Of a stretch of 36,522 nt of DNA, positions 29,895-36,522 are shown in pieces. The first letter of the stretch is position 1. Every line of letters starts with the position of its first letter. Under the pieces are notes generated by a model. The model saw only the letters and a program-made list of their open reading frames with translations, did no database searches and had not been told where the DNA came from. Source of the DNA: BPJO01 sp037189665 (GTDB taxonomy: Bacteria > Planctomycetota > Phycisphaerae > Tepidisphaerales > Tepidisphaeraceae); NCBI GenBank assembly GCA_037189665.1, contig JBBCIV010000268.1, positions 1-36,522 on the forward strand, in the 5' to 3' direction. A program made the position numbers and the translations under genes.

Positions 29895-31844
29895 CTATGC
29901 GGTGACCGCCGCGGGTTGTCGCCGCGCCGCGCGGACGGCGTCGCGAGTGCTGGAGGCGATGCCGGCGGGGTCGAGGCCGGTTTCGGCGAGCTGTTCTTTG
30001 CGGGTGGCGTGGGCGATCAGCCGCTCGGGATGGCCGAGGCGGGTGAGCGAGGCGGTCGGCAGGCCGTGAGCCTGGGCGTGCTCGAGGACGGCGGCGCCGA
30101 AGCCGCAGGTGAGGGCGTGGTCTTCGAGCGTCAGCACCGGATGACCGGGACGCAGCACGCGCGACAGCATTGCGCCGTCGAGCGGCTTGCAGAACCGCGC
30201 GTCGACCAGTTCCACGTCGATCCCCTCGTCGGCCAGCGCCTGGCAGGCGATGAGGGCGCTCTCGGTAAGCGCGCCGTAGCTGATGATCGTCGCATCGGCG
30301 CCGTTGCGCAGCGTGCGCGAGACGCCGAGCTTCCACTCGTCCTCGGGCCCATCCCCGCGAGACGGGTTTGGGAGGAGTTGGTCGAGGTCGCACGCGGGAA
30401 CGCTGTCGCGCGGGTAGCGAAGCACGCCGGGGGCGTCGATCGAGTGGGCGAGCCGGAGGCATCGCTTCAGTTCGGATTCGTCGCTGGGCGCCATGAGCAC
30501 GATGCCGGGCATCGGCCTCAGGAAGGCGAGGTCCATGAAGCCGTGGTGCACCGCGCCGTCGTCGCCGACGAAGCCGGCGCGGTCGAGCGCGAAGACGACC
30601 TTCAGCCCGTTCAGCACCACCTCCTGCCACACCTGGTCGTAGGCGCGTTGCAGGAACGTGGAGTAGATCGCCGCGATCGGCTTCTGCCCTGCCTTGTTCA
30701 TGCCCGCCGCCATCGCGACGAGGTGGCTTTCGCAGATGCCCGTATCGAGATATTGGTCCGGCAACGCCTTCTCGAACTTGCTCAATCCCGTGCCGTCGGG
30801 CATGGCCGCGGTGAGGGCGACGACCTTCGGGTCGGCCTTGGCGATGTCGAGGCACGCGTCGGCGAACGCGGTCGTCCAGCTGCGGCCGGACGACTTGATC
30901 TCCACGCGGCAGCCGTTCACGACGAACGGCGCGGGCGAGTGCATCTTGGTCGGGTCGTCGATGCAGACTTCGTATCCCTCGCCCTTGCGCGTCTTGATGT
31001 GCAGGAGGACGGGTTTGTTGACGTGTTTGATCTCGCCGAGGAAGTTGACGAGCCCGGGCAGGTCGTGGCCGTCGATCGGGCCCATGTACTTGATGCCCAT
31101 GTTCTCGAACAGCGCCCCGTCCCACATCGCGCCTTTGACCGACCGGCAGAACGCCTCCCACGCGTGCTCGATCGCATGGCCGACGCGGGTGGGCAGCGTG
31201 TGGACGATCTTCTCGGAGTACCGCTTGAACTCCTCGTACGTCGTGCTGACGCGCACGCGCTCCAGGTATTCCGCCAACGCGCCCTGCGGGTCGGAAATGC
31301 TCATTCCGTTGTCGTTCAGGATGATCAGCATCTGCCGCTTGAGCGTGCCGGCGTTGTTCAGGCCTTCGAATGCCAGTCCGTTGACGATCGACGCATCGCC
31401 GACGACCGCCACGACGTGATTATGGCGGCCCTGAGCGGCATCGCCCCGGGCCAGCCCAACGGCGGTCGATATCGCGGTCCCCGCGTGCCCGACCGCGAAC
31501 AGGTCGTACGCCGACTCGTCCGGCGACGGAAACCCGCTCACCGATCCCTTTTTCCGCAGCGTTCCAAACTGCCCTGCCCGGCCGGTGAGCATCTTGTGTG
31601 AGTAGCACTGATGCCCCACGTCAAACAGCAGCCGGTCCGGCCCGGTGGGATAGGGGCCAAATTCGTAAACCTTGTGCAGCGCAATGGTTAGTTCAACCAC
31701 GCCCAGGTTCGACGCGAGGTGCCCGCCGTTCGTGCTGACGGCGGTGAAGATGCGCTCGCGGATTTCCTTGGCGAGGGCCTCCAACTGATCGATGGAAAGC
31801 GTTCTCAGGTCGGACGGCCGATTGATCTGATCCAGTAAGCCCAT
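29895..31844 (-). CDS. dxs: 1-deoxy-D-xylulose-5-phosphate synthase
   Basis: This 649-residue enzyme condenses pyruvate and glyceraldehyde 3-phosphate into DXP, the first step of the MEP isoprenoid pathway and a source for thiamine and pyridoxal. Motifs are GGHLASNLGVVELT with His42, DVGHQCYSHKMLTG, the thiamine-diphosphate site GDASIVNGLAFEGLNNA (149-165) with Asn residues at LNDN, and transketolase-like DRAGFVGDDGAVHHG. The ATG at 31844 (MGLLDQINRP) matches family starts; the open extension to 31889 does not. It is convergent with the ankyrin gene, and thiG, which uses its product, is also in this window. Confidence 0.96.
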   Translation of the reverse strand: MGLLDQINRPSDLRTLSIDQLEALAKEIRERIFTAVSTNGGHLASNLGVVELTIALHKVYEFGPYPTGPDRLLFDVGHQCYSHKMLTGRAGQFGTLRKKGSVSGFPSPDESAYDLFAVGHAGTAISTAVGLARGDAAQGRHNHVVAVVGDASIVNGLAFEGLNNAGTLKRQMLIILNDNGMSISDPQGALAEYLERVRVSTTYEEFKRYSEKIVHTLPTRVGHAIEHAWEAFCRSVKGAMWDGALFENMGIKYMGPIDGHDLPGLVNFLGEIKHVNKPVLLHIKTRKGEGYEVCIDDPTKMHSPAPFVVNGCRVEIKSSGRSWTTAFADACLDIAKADPKVVALTAAMPDGTGLSKFEKALPDQYLDTGICESHLVAMAAGMNKAGQKPIAAIYSTFLQRAYDQVWQEVVLNGLKVVFALDRAGFVGDDGAVHHGFMDLAFLRPMPGIVLMAPSDESELKRCLRLAHSIDAPGVLRYPRDSVPACDLDQLLPNPSRGDGPEDEWKLGVSRTLRNGADATIISYGALTESALIACQALADEGIDVELVDARFCKPLDGAMLSRVLRPGHPVLTLEDHALTCGFGAAVLEHAQAHGLPTASLTRLGHPERLIAHATRKEQLAETGLDPAGIASSTRDAVRAARRQPAAVTA

Positions 31845-32085
31845 AGATGCGTGCCACGAGTATAAACAAACTCGCCCCCGTGAACACATAGTATCGGCCG
31901 AGAACGGCGTTGGGGCGTCGTTTTTCGGGTTTCAGCGCGGCGAGAATCAAGCTGCGCGAGGGTGCCGCAAAATTGCTAAACATGGGTGGAATAACGCTAC
32001 GGCGGACGATGGAAGGGCATCCGCGCGGCGCTTACGCTAAGACAACTGTCCGGCGGAACTTTTTCGAGAGCGGAAAACCAACACC

Positions 32086-33432
32086 ATGATGAACTGCGCC
32101 CTCCTTGCCCCATTGCTGCTGCTTGCATCGACTTCGGCCACCTCCGCCTCGCTCCCGGCGTTTCCCGGGGCCGAGGGGTTTGGCGCGGGGGCGTCGGGCG
32201 GGCGCGGCGGGGCGGTGTACGAGGTGACGAACCTGGACGACGACGGGCCGGGATCGCTGCGCGATGCCGTTCGCGAGGGCAACCGGACGGTCGTCTTCCG
32301 CGTGTCGGGGACGATCGAACTGAAATCCCGCCTCACGATCAATCAGCCGAACATCACCATCGCCGGACAGACCGCGCCGGGCGACGGCATCTGCATTCGC
32401 GGCCAGGATTTCTTCGTCAGCAAGACCGAGAACGTGGTCATTCGTTTCCTTCGCTTCCGCCCCGGCGCCGAGGCGGGGCGCGAGCTGGACGCGCTCACGA
32501 TCTGGACCGCCAAGGACGTGATCGTCGATCATTGTTCGATGAGCTGGTCGACCGATTCGCTCAACGACGTGGTGAAGGAGAGCGGCAACATCACCGTGCA
32601 ATGGTGTTTGCTCTCCGAGCCGCTGGTGAAGAGCGTGCATAGCAAGGGCTCGCACGGCTATGCCACCGGCTGGGACGGCCGCACGCGGGGCGGGGGATCG
32701 TTCCATCATAATCTCATCGCCCACGCCGCCAGCCGTGCCCCGCGCATCGGCTACTTTAAGACCGGGCGCGGCATGAACGATTGCCGAAACAACGTTATCT
32801 ACAACTCCGGGCCGAGCTACGGCGCCGAGGGCGGCGACCTCAATTTCGTCGGCAACTACTATCGTCCCGGCCCCGATACGCCCCGGCTGCGCCCCGAGCC
32901 GGTCATCTTCGACGTCTGGTCGAACGACACGCGGATGTTTGTGCAGGGCAACGTTTACGAAGGCCACGACGACGTGGTGAAGGACAACGATGCGGCCGTG
33001 CGGTTTCGAGAGAGCAAGAACGCCGACGGCACCAACCGCGCCGGCGACGCCGCCACCTGCCTGCTGCCAAAACCGTTCGACATGCACTCCGTCACCACGC
33101 ATTCCGCCGACGAGGCATATCGCCTGGTGCTCGACCGCGCCGGCGCGGTCCTGCCGACGCGCGACGCGGTCGATCGGCGGATCATCGATGACGTGAAGAA
33201 CCGCAGCGGCAAACTGATCGACGATCCCTCCGAGGTCGGCGGCTGGCCCGAACTGAAATCCGCCGAGCCGCCGCTCGATGCCGACCGCGACGGCATGCCC
33301 GACGCATGGGAAGTCGCCCACGGCCTGAACCCCAAAGATCCCGCCGACGGCCCGCGCGAATCCACGCCCGGCGGGTACACCAACCTCGAGCTCTACCTCA
33401 ACGAACTCGCCGCCAAGGCGATTGCGCCGTAG
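32086..33432 (+). CDS. Secreted pectate lyase-like protein (right-handed beta-helix)
   Basis: This 448-residue protein has a signal peptide (LLAPLLLLASTSATSA) and a pectate-lyase-like start, FPGAEGFGAGASGGRGGAVY, then TNLDDDGPGSLRDAV. The beta-helix has TIAGQTAPGDGICIRG, VIRFLRFRPG and VIVDHCSMSWSTD. An Arg-containing block SRAPRIGYFKTGR is near 220. The C-terminus has a DADRDGMPDAWEVAHGLNPK segment typical of calcium-binding domains of secreted planctomycete enzymes. Pectin or related uronans are the expected substrate. The start could also be the second ATG at 32089. Confidence 0.88.
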   Translation: MMNCALLAPLLLLASTSATSASLPAFPGAEGFGAGASGGRGGAVYEVTNLDDDGPGSLRDAVREGNRTVVFRVSGTIELKSRLTINQPNITIAGQTAPGDGICIRGQDFFVSKTENVVIRFLRFRPGAEAGRELDALTIWTAKDVIVDHCSMSWSTDSLNDVVKESGNITVQWCLLSEPLVKSVHSKGSHGYATGWDGRTRGGGSFHHNLIAHAASRAPRIGYFKTGRGMNDCRNNVIYNSGPSYGAEGGDLNFVGNYYRPGPDTPRLRPEPVIFDVWSNDTRMFVQGNVYEGHDDVVKDNDAAVRFRESKNADGTNRAGDAATCLLPKPFDMHSVTTHSADEAYRLVLDRAGAVLPTRDAVDRRIIDDVKNRSGKLIDDPSEVGGWPELKSAEPPLDADRDGMPDAWEVAHGLNPKDPADGPRESTPGGYTNLELYLNELAAKAIAP

Positions 33433-33481
33433 CCGCAACACCATCGCGTCCGCCCATTTCGTCACGCCGATGCCGATCAAA

Positions 33482-33516
33482 TTGTCATATCAGTTCTTGT
33501 GCTGCTGATATGATAA
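33482..33516. promoter_or_regulatory. AT-rich 12-bp stem-loop between lyase and next gene
   Basis: TTGTCATATCAG (33482-33493) and CTGATATGATAA (33505-33516) are near-perfect inverted arms (one mismatch) with an 11-nt loop. It lies 50 bp past the pectate lyase stop. Without a T-run it could be an operator, a processing site or a weak terminator. Confidence 0.4.
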
Positions 33517-33680
33517 TCGACGGCTTTCATTTGGCTCTGCCAGGCGCGACGGCCGGCCGAGTGTTGTTCGACGTAATCTGCAACTGATTCGCCAAAAAGG
33601 ATACCTTTCGCGACTGTTCGCGCCGCTGGCCTGCGTGTCACAATGTCTGCTTGGCAGATCGCAAACAGAGGAGGGCGCGG

Positions 33681-34856
33681 ATGTCGCGTGCGATGTGGCT
33701 GGTGGCGTTGGCGGTTGTGCTTTGGGCTTATCCTGCCTGCGCGCAGGTCGAACCTGAGGAATGGCCGGACGACATCGCGACGGAAGTCCGGCCGCACACC
33801 CTGCAACTCACCCTCATCGATAAGGAAACCGGCAAGCCCATTCCCGAAGTAAAGGTCCGCTACATCGGCGCGGACGAAAGCGGCAAGTTCGGCGGGCGCG
33901 ATGTGACCGATGCAAACGGCGTCGTCGCGTTCAACCTTCCCTCCAACAAACTTCAACACCTGGGCATGGCGATCCGAATGCCCGGCTACATCCCCATGGG
34001 CGCGCGGTGGTCCGGCACGGTGCCGGCGAAGGCGATCCTCCTGATGGAACGCGGCACGGTCATCGGCGGCAAGGTCGTCGATGACGCCGGCGAGCCGGTC
34101 GTGGGCGCGAAAGTGCACCTCACCGTCGAACGCGATGCCGGCCAACTCAACGCCGGCTTCGACATCGCTGGCGATTGGGTGAAGACCGGCGAAGGCGGCC
34201 TCTGGACCTACGACCGCGCTCCGGCCGGATTTGTCCGCGCGCACGTCGGCGTTTCCGATCCTCGCTATATCACAGATGAATTAAACACAAGGAAAGAGGT
34301 GAAGCCCGAGGACGCGATCGCGCGCAAGGTCGTTCTCACGCGTCGCCGCGGCGTCACGTATGGAGGGGTCGTGTTCGACACTCGCGGCCGAGGGGTCGAA
34401 GGCGCGATCGTCCGCCTCCACGCGCCCGAGAACGCGGCCGTGCAGGGCGAGTTCAAAACCGGCTCCAAAGGCGAGTTTCAAGTCACGGTTGATGCCTCGC
34501 ATGTCGGCAGCCTGTCGATCCAGAGGGAGCACTTCTCCCCCGAGAAGATCGATTTGTCGAACGTCCCCGCCAAAGAGCCGCTGAACATCGCCCTCCAGCG
34601 CGGCCGCATGTTGCGCCTCAAGGTGGTCGACACACAAGGCCAACCCATCCCCAACGCCTGGGTGCAACTCGGCGTGTGGCGCGGCATCTCGCTGAACGAG
34701 TTTCACCAGACCAACGCCGCCGGCGAGTTCACCTGGACCGCCGCGCCGGAGGACGACGTTCAGGTCAGCGTGTCGCATCAGCACTACGAAGCTGCCGTGC
34801 TGCTGGCGGTGAAGGCGTCCGACGAAACGCGAATCGTCACTCTGCGCCAAAAGTAG
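33681..34856 (+). CDS. Secreted protein with carboxypeptidase-regulatory-like domains
   Basis: This 391-residue protein has a signal peptide ending at about CAQ (residue 21). At least three carboxypeptidase-regulatory-like beta-sandwich repeats follow, with the signatures GGKVVDDAGEPVVGAKVHL, GGVVFDTRGRGVEGAIVRL and RLKVVDTQGQPIPNAWVQL. A further one is in TLQLTLIDKETGKPIPEVKV. Such domains are structural parts of secreted planctomycete proteins. No catalytic domain is visible. The ATG at 33681 is preceded by GAGGAGGG, which fixes the start. Confidence 0.85.
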   Translation: MSRAMWLVALAVVLWAYPACAQVEPEEWPDDIATEVRPHTLQLTLIDKETGKPIPEVKVRYIGADESGKFGGRDVTDANGVVAFNLPSNKLQHLGMAIRMPGYIPMGARWSGTVPAKAILLMERGTVIGGKVVDDAGEPVVGAKVHLTVERDAGQLNAGFDIAGDWVKTGEGGLWTYDRAPAGFVRAHVGVSDPRYITDELNTRKEVKPEDAIARKVVLTRRRGVTYGGVVFDTRGRGVEGAIVRLHAPENAAVQGEFKTGSKGEFQVTVDASHVGSLSIQREHFSPEKIDLSNVPAKEPLNIALQRGRMLRLKVVDTQGQPIPNAWVQLGVWRGISLNEFHQTNAAGEFTWTAAPEDDVQVSVSHQHYEAAVLLAVKASDETRIVTLRQK

Positions 34857-34886
34857 GGGGGGCACGCGTTCGGCGCACCCGGCTTG

Positions 34887-35303
34887 CTACTTGCGATCGC
34901 CCAGCCGCATCGCGAGGGCGCGATCTTCGTCGTCGAGGAACGGCGATGTGTTGATCGCGGCGTCGAGCATCGCGAGCGTCAGTTGGGCCAGGCACCGCAC
35001 CGCCACCCCCGCGACGGCCAGCGCGATCCCCGCGACGCCGAGCGTCACGGAAAGCGGGAACAACAACACCGCTCCGATGATCGCATTCGTATCCTGGGCG
35101 GCCGTGCCTGCGATCGCCAGCAGCACGCCCCCGCCGCCAACGCCGAACAGCAGCAGCCCCACGATGATCGTCAGCAGTCCGAGCAGGTTGATCTTGCCCA
35201 CAACGGCATAGCCGCCGTGATATCGTCGAAAGGCCGCTCCCGTCCACGAGGAGCGAGGCCAGTGGATGTCCATCTGGCTTGCCAGAGACGATGCCGTGCT
35301 CAT
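34887..35303 (-). CDS. Small membrane protein of unknown function
   Basis: This 138-residue protein has two to three hydrophobic segments: LLGLLTIIVGLLLFGVGGGG with VLLAIAG, then AIIGAVLLFPLSVTLGVAGI with ALAVAGVAV. A charged tail follows (DDEDRALAMRLGDRK). No family is recognised. It is convergent with the preceding carboxypeptidase-regulatory-like gene, 30 bp apart. A palindrome with TCTGATCG arms (35356-35380) lies upstream of its start and may affect expression. Confidence 0.65.
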   Translation of the reverse strand: MSTASSLASQMDIHWPRSSWTGAAFRRYHGGYAVVGKINLLGLLTIIVGLLLFGVGGGGVLLAIAGTAAQDTNAIIGAVLLFPLSVTLGVAGIALAVAGVAVRCLAQLTLAMLDAAINTSPFLDDEDRALAMRLGDRK

Positions 35304-35610
35304 CGCTTCACTCCTTGGCGCGCGTGGCAGATCTTCGTGATCTTGCCTTTCTCTATCTGATCGACATCTGGCCGATCAGACGATTCGAACCGATTCGCAA
35401 CGCTCAATTTCGAAAATGGGCTAGACATGAACATGCAATATTTGACCGAATTGAAGGTCTACCCAAGAAAAACGATTCACTCACTACTCCTATCCAGAGC
35501 AGGTTTTTAAATAATACCACTAATTAGCATCTATGGACAATACCTATGCCAACAGCAGGTTTTAGGGGAAACCATGGTCTTTAGCTTTGGGCCAGAAGAA
35601 AGGCTGGCCA
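35304..35610. other. 307-bp AT-richer non-coding stretch
   Basis: No gene is seen. The base composition shifts to AT-rich, notably at 35440-35530, unlike the rest of the window. It holds an 8-bp perfect inverted repeat (TCTGATCG at 35356-35363, CGATCAGA at 35373-35380). It also holds direct repeats GCAGGTTTTTA/GCAGGTTTTA at 35499-35509 and 35555-35564, 56 bp apart. These could be regulator sites for the XRE gene downstream; this is inference. Confidence 0.5.
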
Positions 35611-35964
35611 ATGGAATCTCTTGCCCAAATCTTCGGCCGTCGGGTCAAAGAACTGCGGAAAGCAAGGAAACTCACACAGGAAATGCTCGGACAGGCGGCA
35701 GGGATTGACTACAAATTTCTCGGCGAGATCGAACGTGGCGTCAAAACGTCATCGTTCTCTACCATCGAAAAAATCGCGCAAGCGCTCGATGTGGAGGTCT
35801 ACGAGTTGTTTATCCCGACGGCTCGGAAGACGTTAAGCGTTGAAAAGGAGATCAACGAGTTGATCTCCAATTCCCGCCGTATCGACCTGACCAAGATCGA
35901 CGAATTCTTGCGAGGGCTCAGAGGACTGCTTCGGAAACTGGACAAAAGTGAGCGAACGAGGTGA
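35611..35964 (+). CDS. XRE-family helix-turn-helix regulator
   Basis: This 117-residue protein has a helix-turn-helix at about 8-62: GRRVKELRKARKLTQEMLGQ, then AAGIDYKFLGEIERGVKTSS and IEKIAQALDVEVYELFIP. The C-terminal helical tail (KEINELISNSRRIDLTKIDE) may serve for dimerisation or partner binding. The ATG at 35611 has AGAAAGG upstream; a TTG at 35587 is in frame. An overlapping start (GTG 35948) or a start 22 bp downstream (ATG 35987) belongs to the next gene. The region is AT-richer than average. Confidence 0.88.
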   Translation: MESLAQIFGRRVKELRKARKLTQEMLGQAAGIDYKFLGEIERGVKTSSFSTIEKIAQALDVEVYELFIPTARKTLSVEKEINELISNSRRIDLTKIDEFLRGLRGLLRKLDKSERTR

Positions 35965-35986
35965 GAGAATACGCGGCAGCCTAGCC

Positions 35987-36439
35987 ATGTTCAGAAAAAC
36001 AACATTGCTTATCGCGCTGTTGGCGACGTGCTTGTTGATCACCGTCGCGGTCTGGCTACGAACTCAGTTTCGCTCAGATGTACTCCAGAAGAGCAATGAA
36101 GGGATGACGACGTTCGTCTTCTTCACCAATCCGGGCAAGCTGCGAATCGTCCTGGGGGAGATCCGGTCCGACGCCGTTCCGGACGACGGCTGGGAATACT
36201 CATCCTTCTTCGCGGGTTCCGATGGAACGTCAGGTTTTCTGCTGATCTTCACAAAGACGCAGGGCGGTTTCCTTTCTGAAGACACGGTGACCATTGGCAT
36301 TCCGATCTGGAGCCTGGCGGTGCTGCAAGTCGTATCGCTGGTCTTCCTGTTTCGCGCGCGACGACGTGCGTTGAACGTCGCCCGTGGATATTCGGTGATG
36401 TTGAGGGAGTCGCCCGCTCAAAGCGCGCCGGAGAATTGA
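35987..36439 (+). CDS. Two-helix membrane protein of unknown function
   Basis: This 150-residue protein has a first membrane helix (LLIALLATCLLITVAVWL), an exposed domain (about 30-110; KLRIVLGEIRSDAVPDDGWE) and a second membrane helix (IPIWSLAVLQVVSLVFLFRA), ending in a basic tail. The frame is also open from a GTG at 35948, which would overlap the XRE stop. The ATG at 35987 gives a normal positively charged leader. It is probably cotranscribed with the XRE regulator. The family is unknown. Confidence 0.7.
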   Translation: MFRKTTLLIALLATCLLITVAVWLRTQFRSDVLQKSNEGMTTFVFFTNPGKLRIVLGEIRSDAVPDDGWEYSSFFAGSDGTSGFLLIFTKTQGGFLSEDTVTIGIPIWSLAVLQVVSLVFLFRARRRALNVARGYSVMLRESPAQSAPEN

Positions 36440-36449
36440 AACCGCAGAA

Positions 36450-36494
36450 CTACAGCGACGCGCTTTTTGTTGTAGCTGCGACGCCTGCGTCGCC
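36450..36494. repeat. GCGACGC/GCGTCGC hairpin repeat at the right edge
   Basis: GCGACGC (36478-36484) and GCGTCGC (36487-36493) form a perfect 7-bp stem with a 2-nt loop, preceded by TGTAGCT. A second GCGACGC (36455-36461) with CTACA gives an outer alternative pairing. It lies just after the last gene and resembles other intergenic planctomycete repeats by type. Confidence 0.6.
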
Positions 36495-36522
36495 CATTGT
36501 TTTTCGCAATGTCTCGAATGGG

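Noticed and set aside
29638..31601. Two frames of over 500 codons overlapping dxs on both strands
   Set aside because: Dxs has full motifs and family length. The overlapping frames have Arg/Pro-rich compositions typical of shadow frames.
32032..33480. 482-codon minus-strand frame opposite the pectate lyase
   Set aside because: The lyase has a signal peptide and beta-helix motifs; the opposite frame has none.
1..36522. tRNA, rRNA and insertion sequences
   Set aside because: Reading both strands, I found no cloverleaf, rRNA core sequence or transposase. A covariance-model scan would be decisive.

Overview
The window is GC-rich, densely coding bacterial DNA with the look of a Planctomycetota chromosome, most likely class Phycisphaerae. 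The evidence is two pseudopilin-like proteins of the planctomycete type (an FTL(I/V)ELLVVIGIIAVL N-terminus with a C-terminal DGH motif), secreted polysaccharide lyases, an ECF sigma factor beside a DUF4349 membrane protein, paired AraC regulators, and many long hairpin repeats. The taxonomic call is inference from gene content, not from a marker gene. No rRNA, tRNA, CRISPR array or transposase was found.

Layout. Positions 1-9329 form an unbroken minus-strand run. In order of transcription it holds thiG, a UDG-fold-like protein, a small membrane protein, an AraC regulator, two tandem paralogous FAD oxidoreductases, a methyltransferase, rarA, 5-formyltetrahydrofolate cyclo-ligase, and a LysM/L,D-transpeptidase that is cut by the left edge. 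Positions 9412-18358 are all plus strand: an SDR epimerase, pseudopilin 1, a membrane-anchored protein, an ECF sigma factor, a 1016-residue DUF4349 protein with about five repeated modules, a LacI regulator with a clear promoter and operator, and pseudopilin 2. Next come minus-strand genes for a double-domain U32 peptidase and a cation/proton antiporter. A small secreted protein and dnaX follow on the plus strand. An AraC regulator and a divergent PhyH dioxygenase then lie between dnaX and ebfC. The rest holds a BNR-type lyase, an ankyrin protein, dxs (minus), a pectate lyase, a carboxypeptidase-regulatory-like secreted protein, a small membrane protein, and an AT-richer XRE regulator region at the right edge.

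Themes. Housekeeping genes (rarA, dnaX, ebfC, dxs, thiG) are interleaved with carbohydrate and secretion genes and local regulators. The most striking feature is a set of palindromic repeats, each a long hairpin whose arms are degenerate short-period tandem repeats. They sit at gene 3' ends, at 12034-12199, 12906-13076, 23180-23325, 25289-25433 and 27142-27247. Two such elements lie in frame inside conserved genes: rarA at 2387-2445 and the U32 peptidase at 19307-19418. A half-copy of the rarA type lies in the 5' end of the BNR gene. At 25289-25433 the ends of the palindrome supply the stop codons of both convergent genes. dnaX carries a nine-A slippery run, and both shifted frames stop within a few codons after it, which predicts a short gamma form as well as tau.
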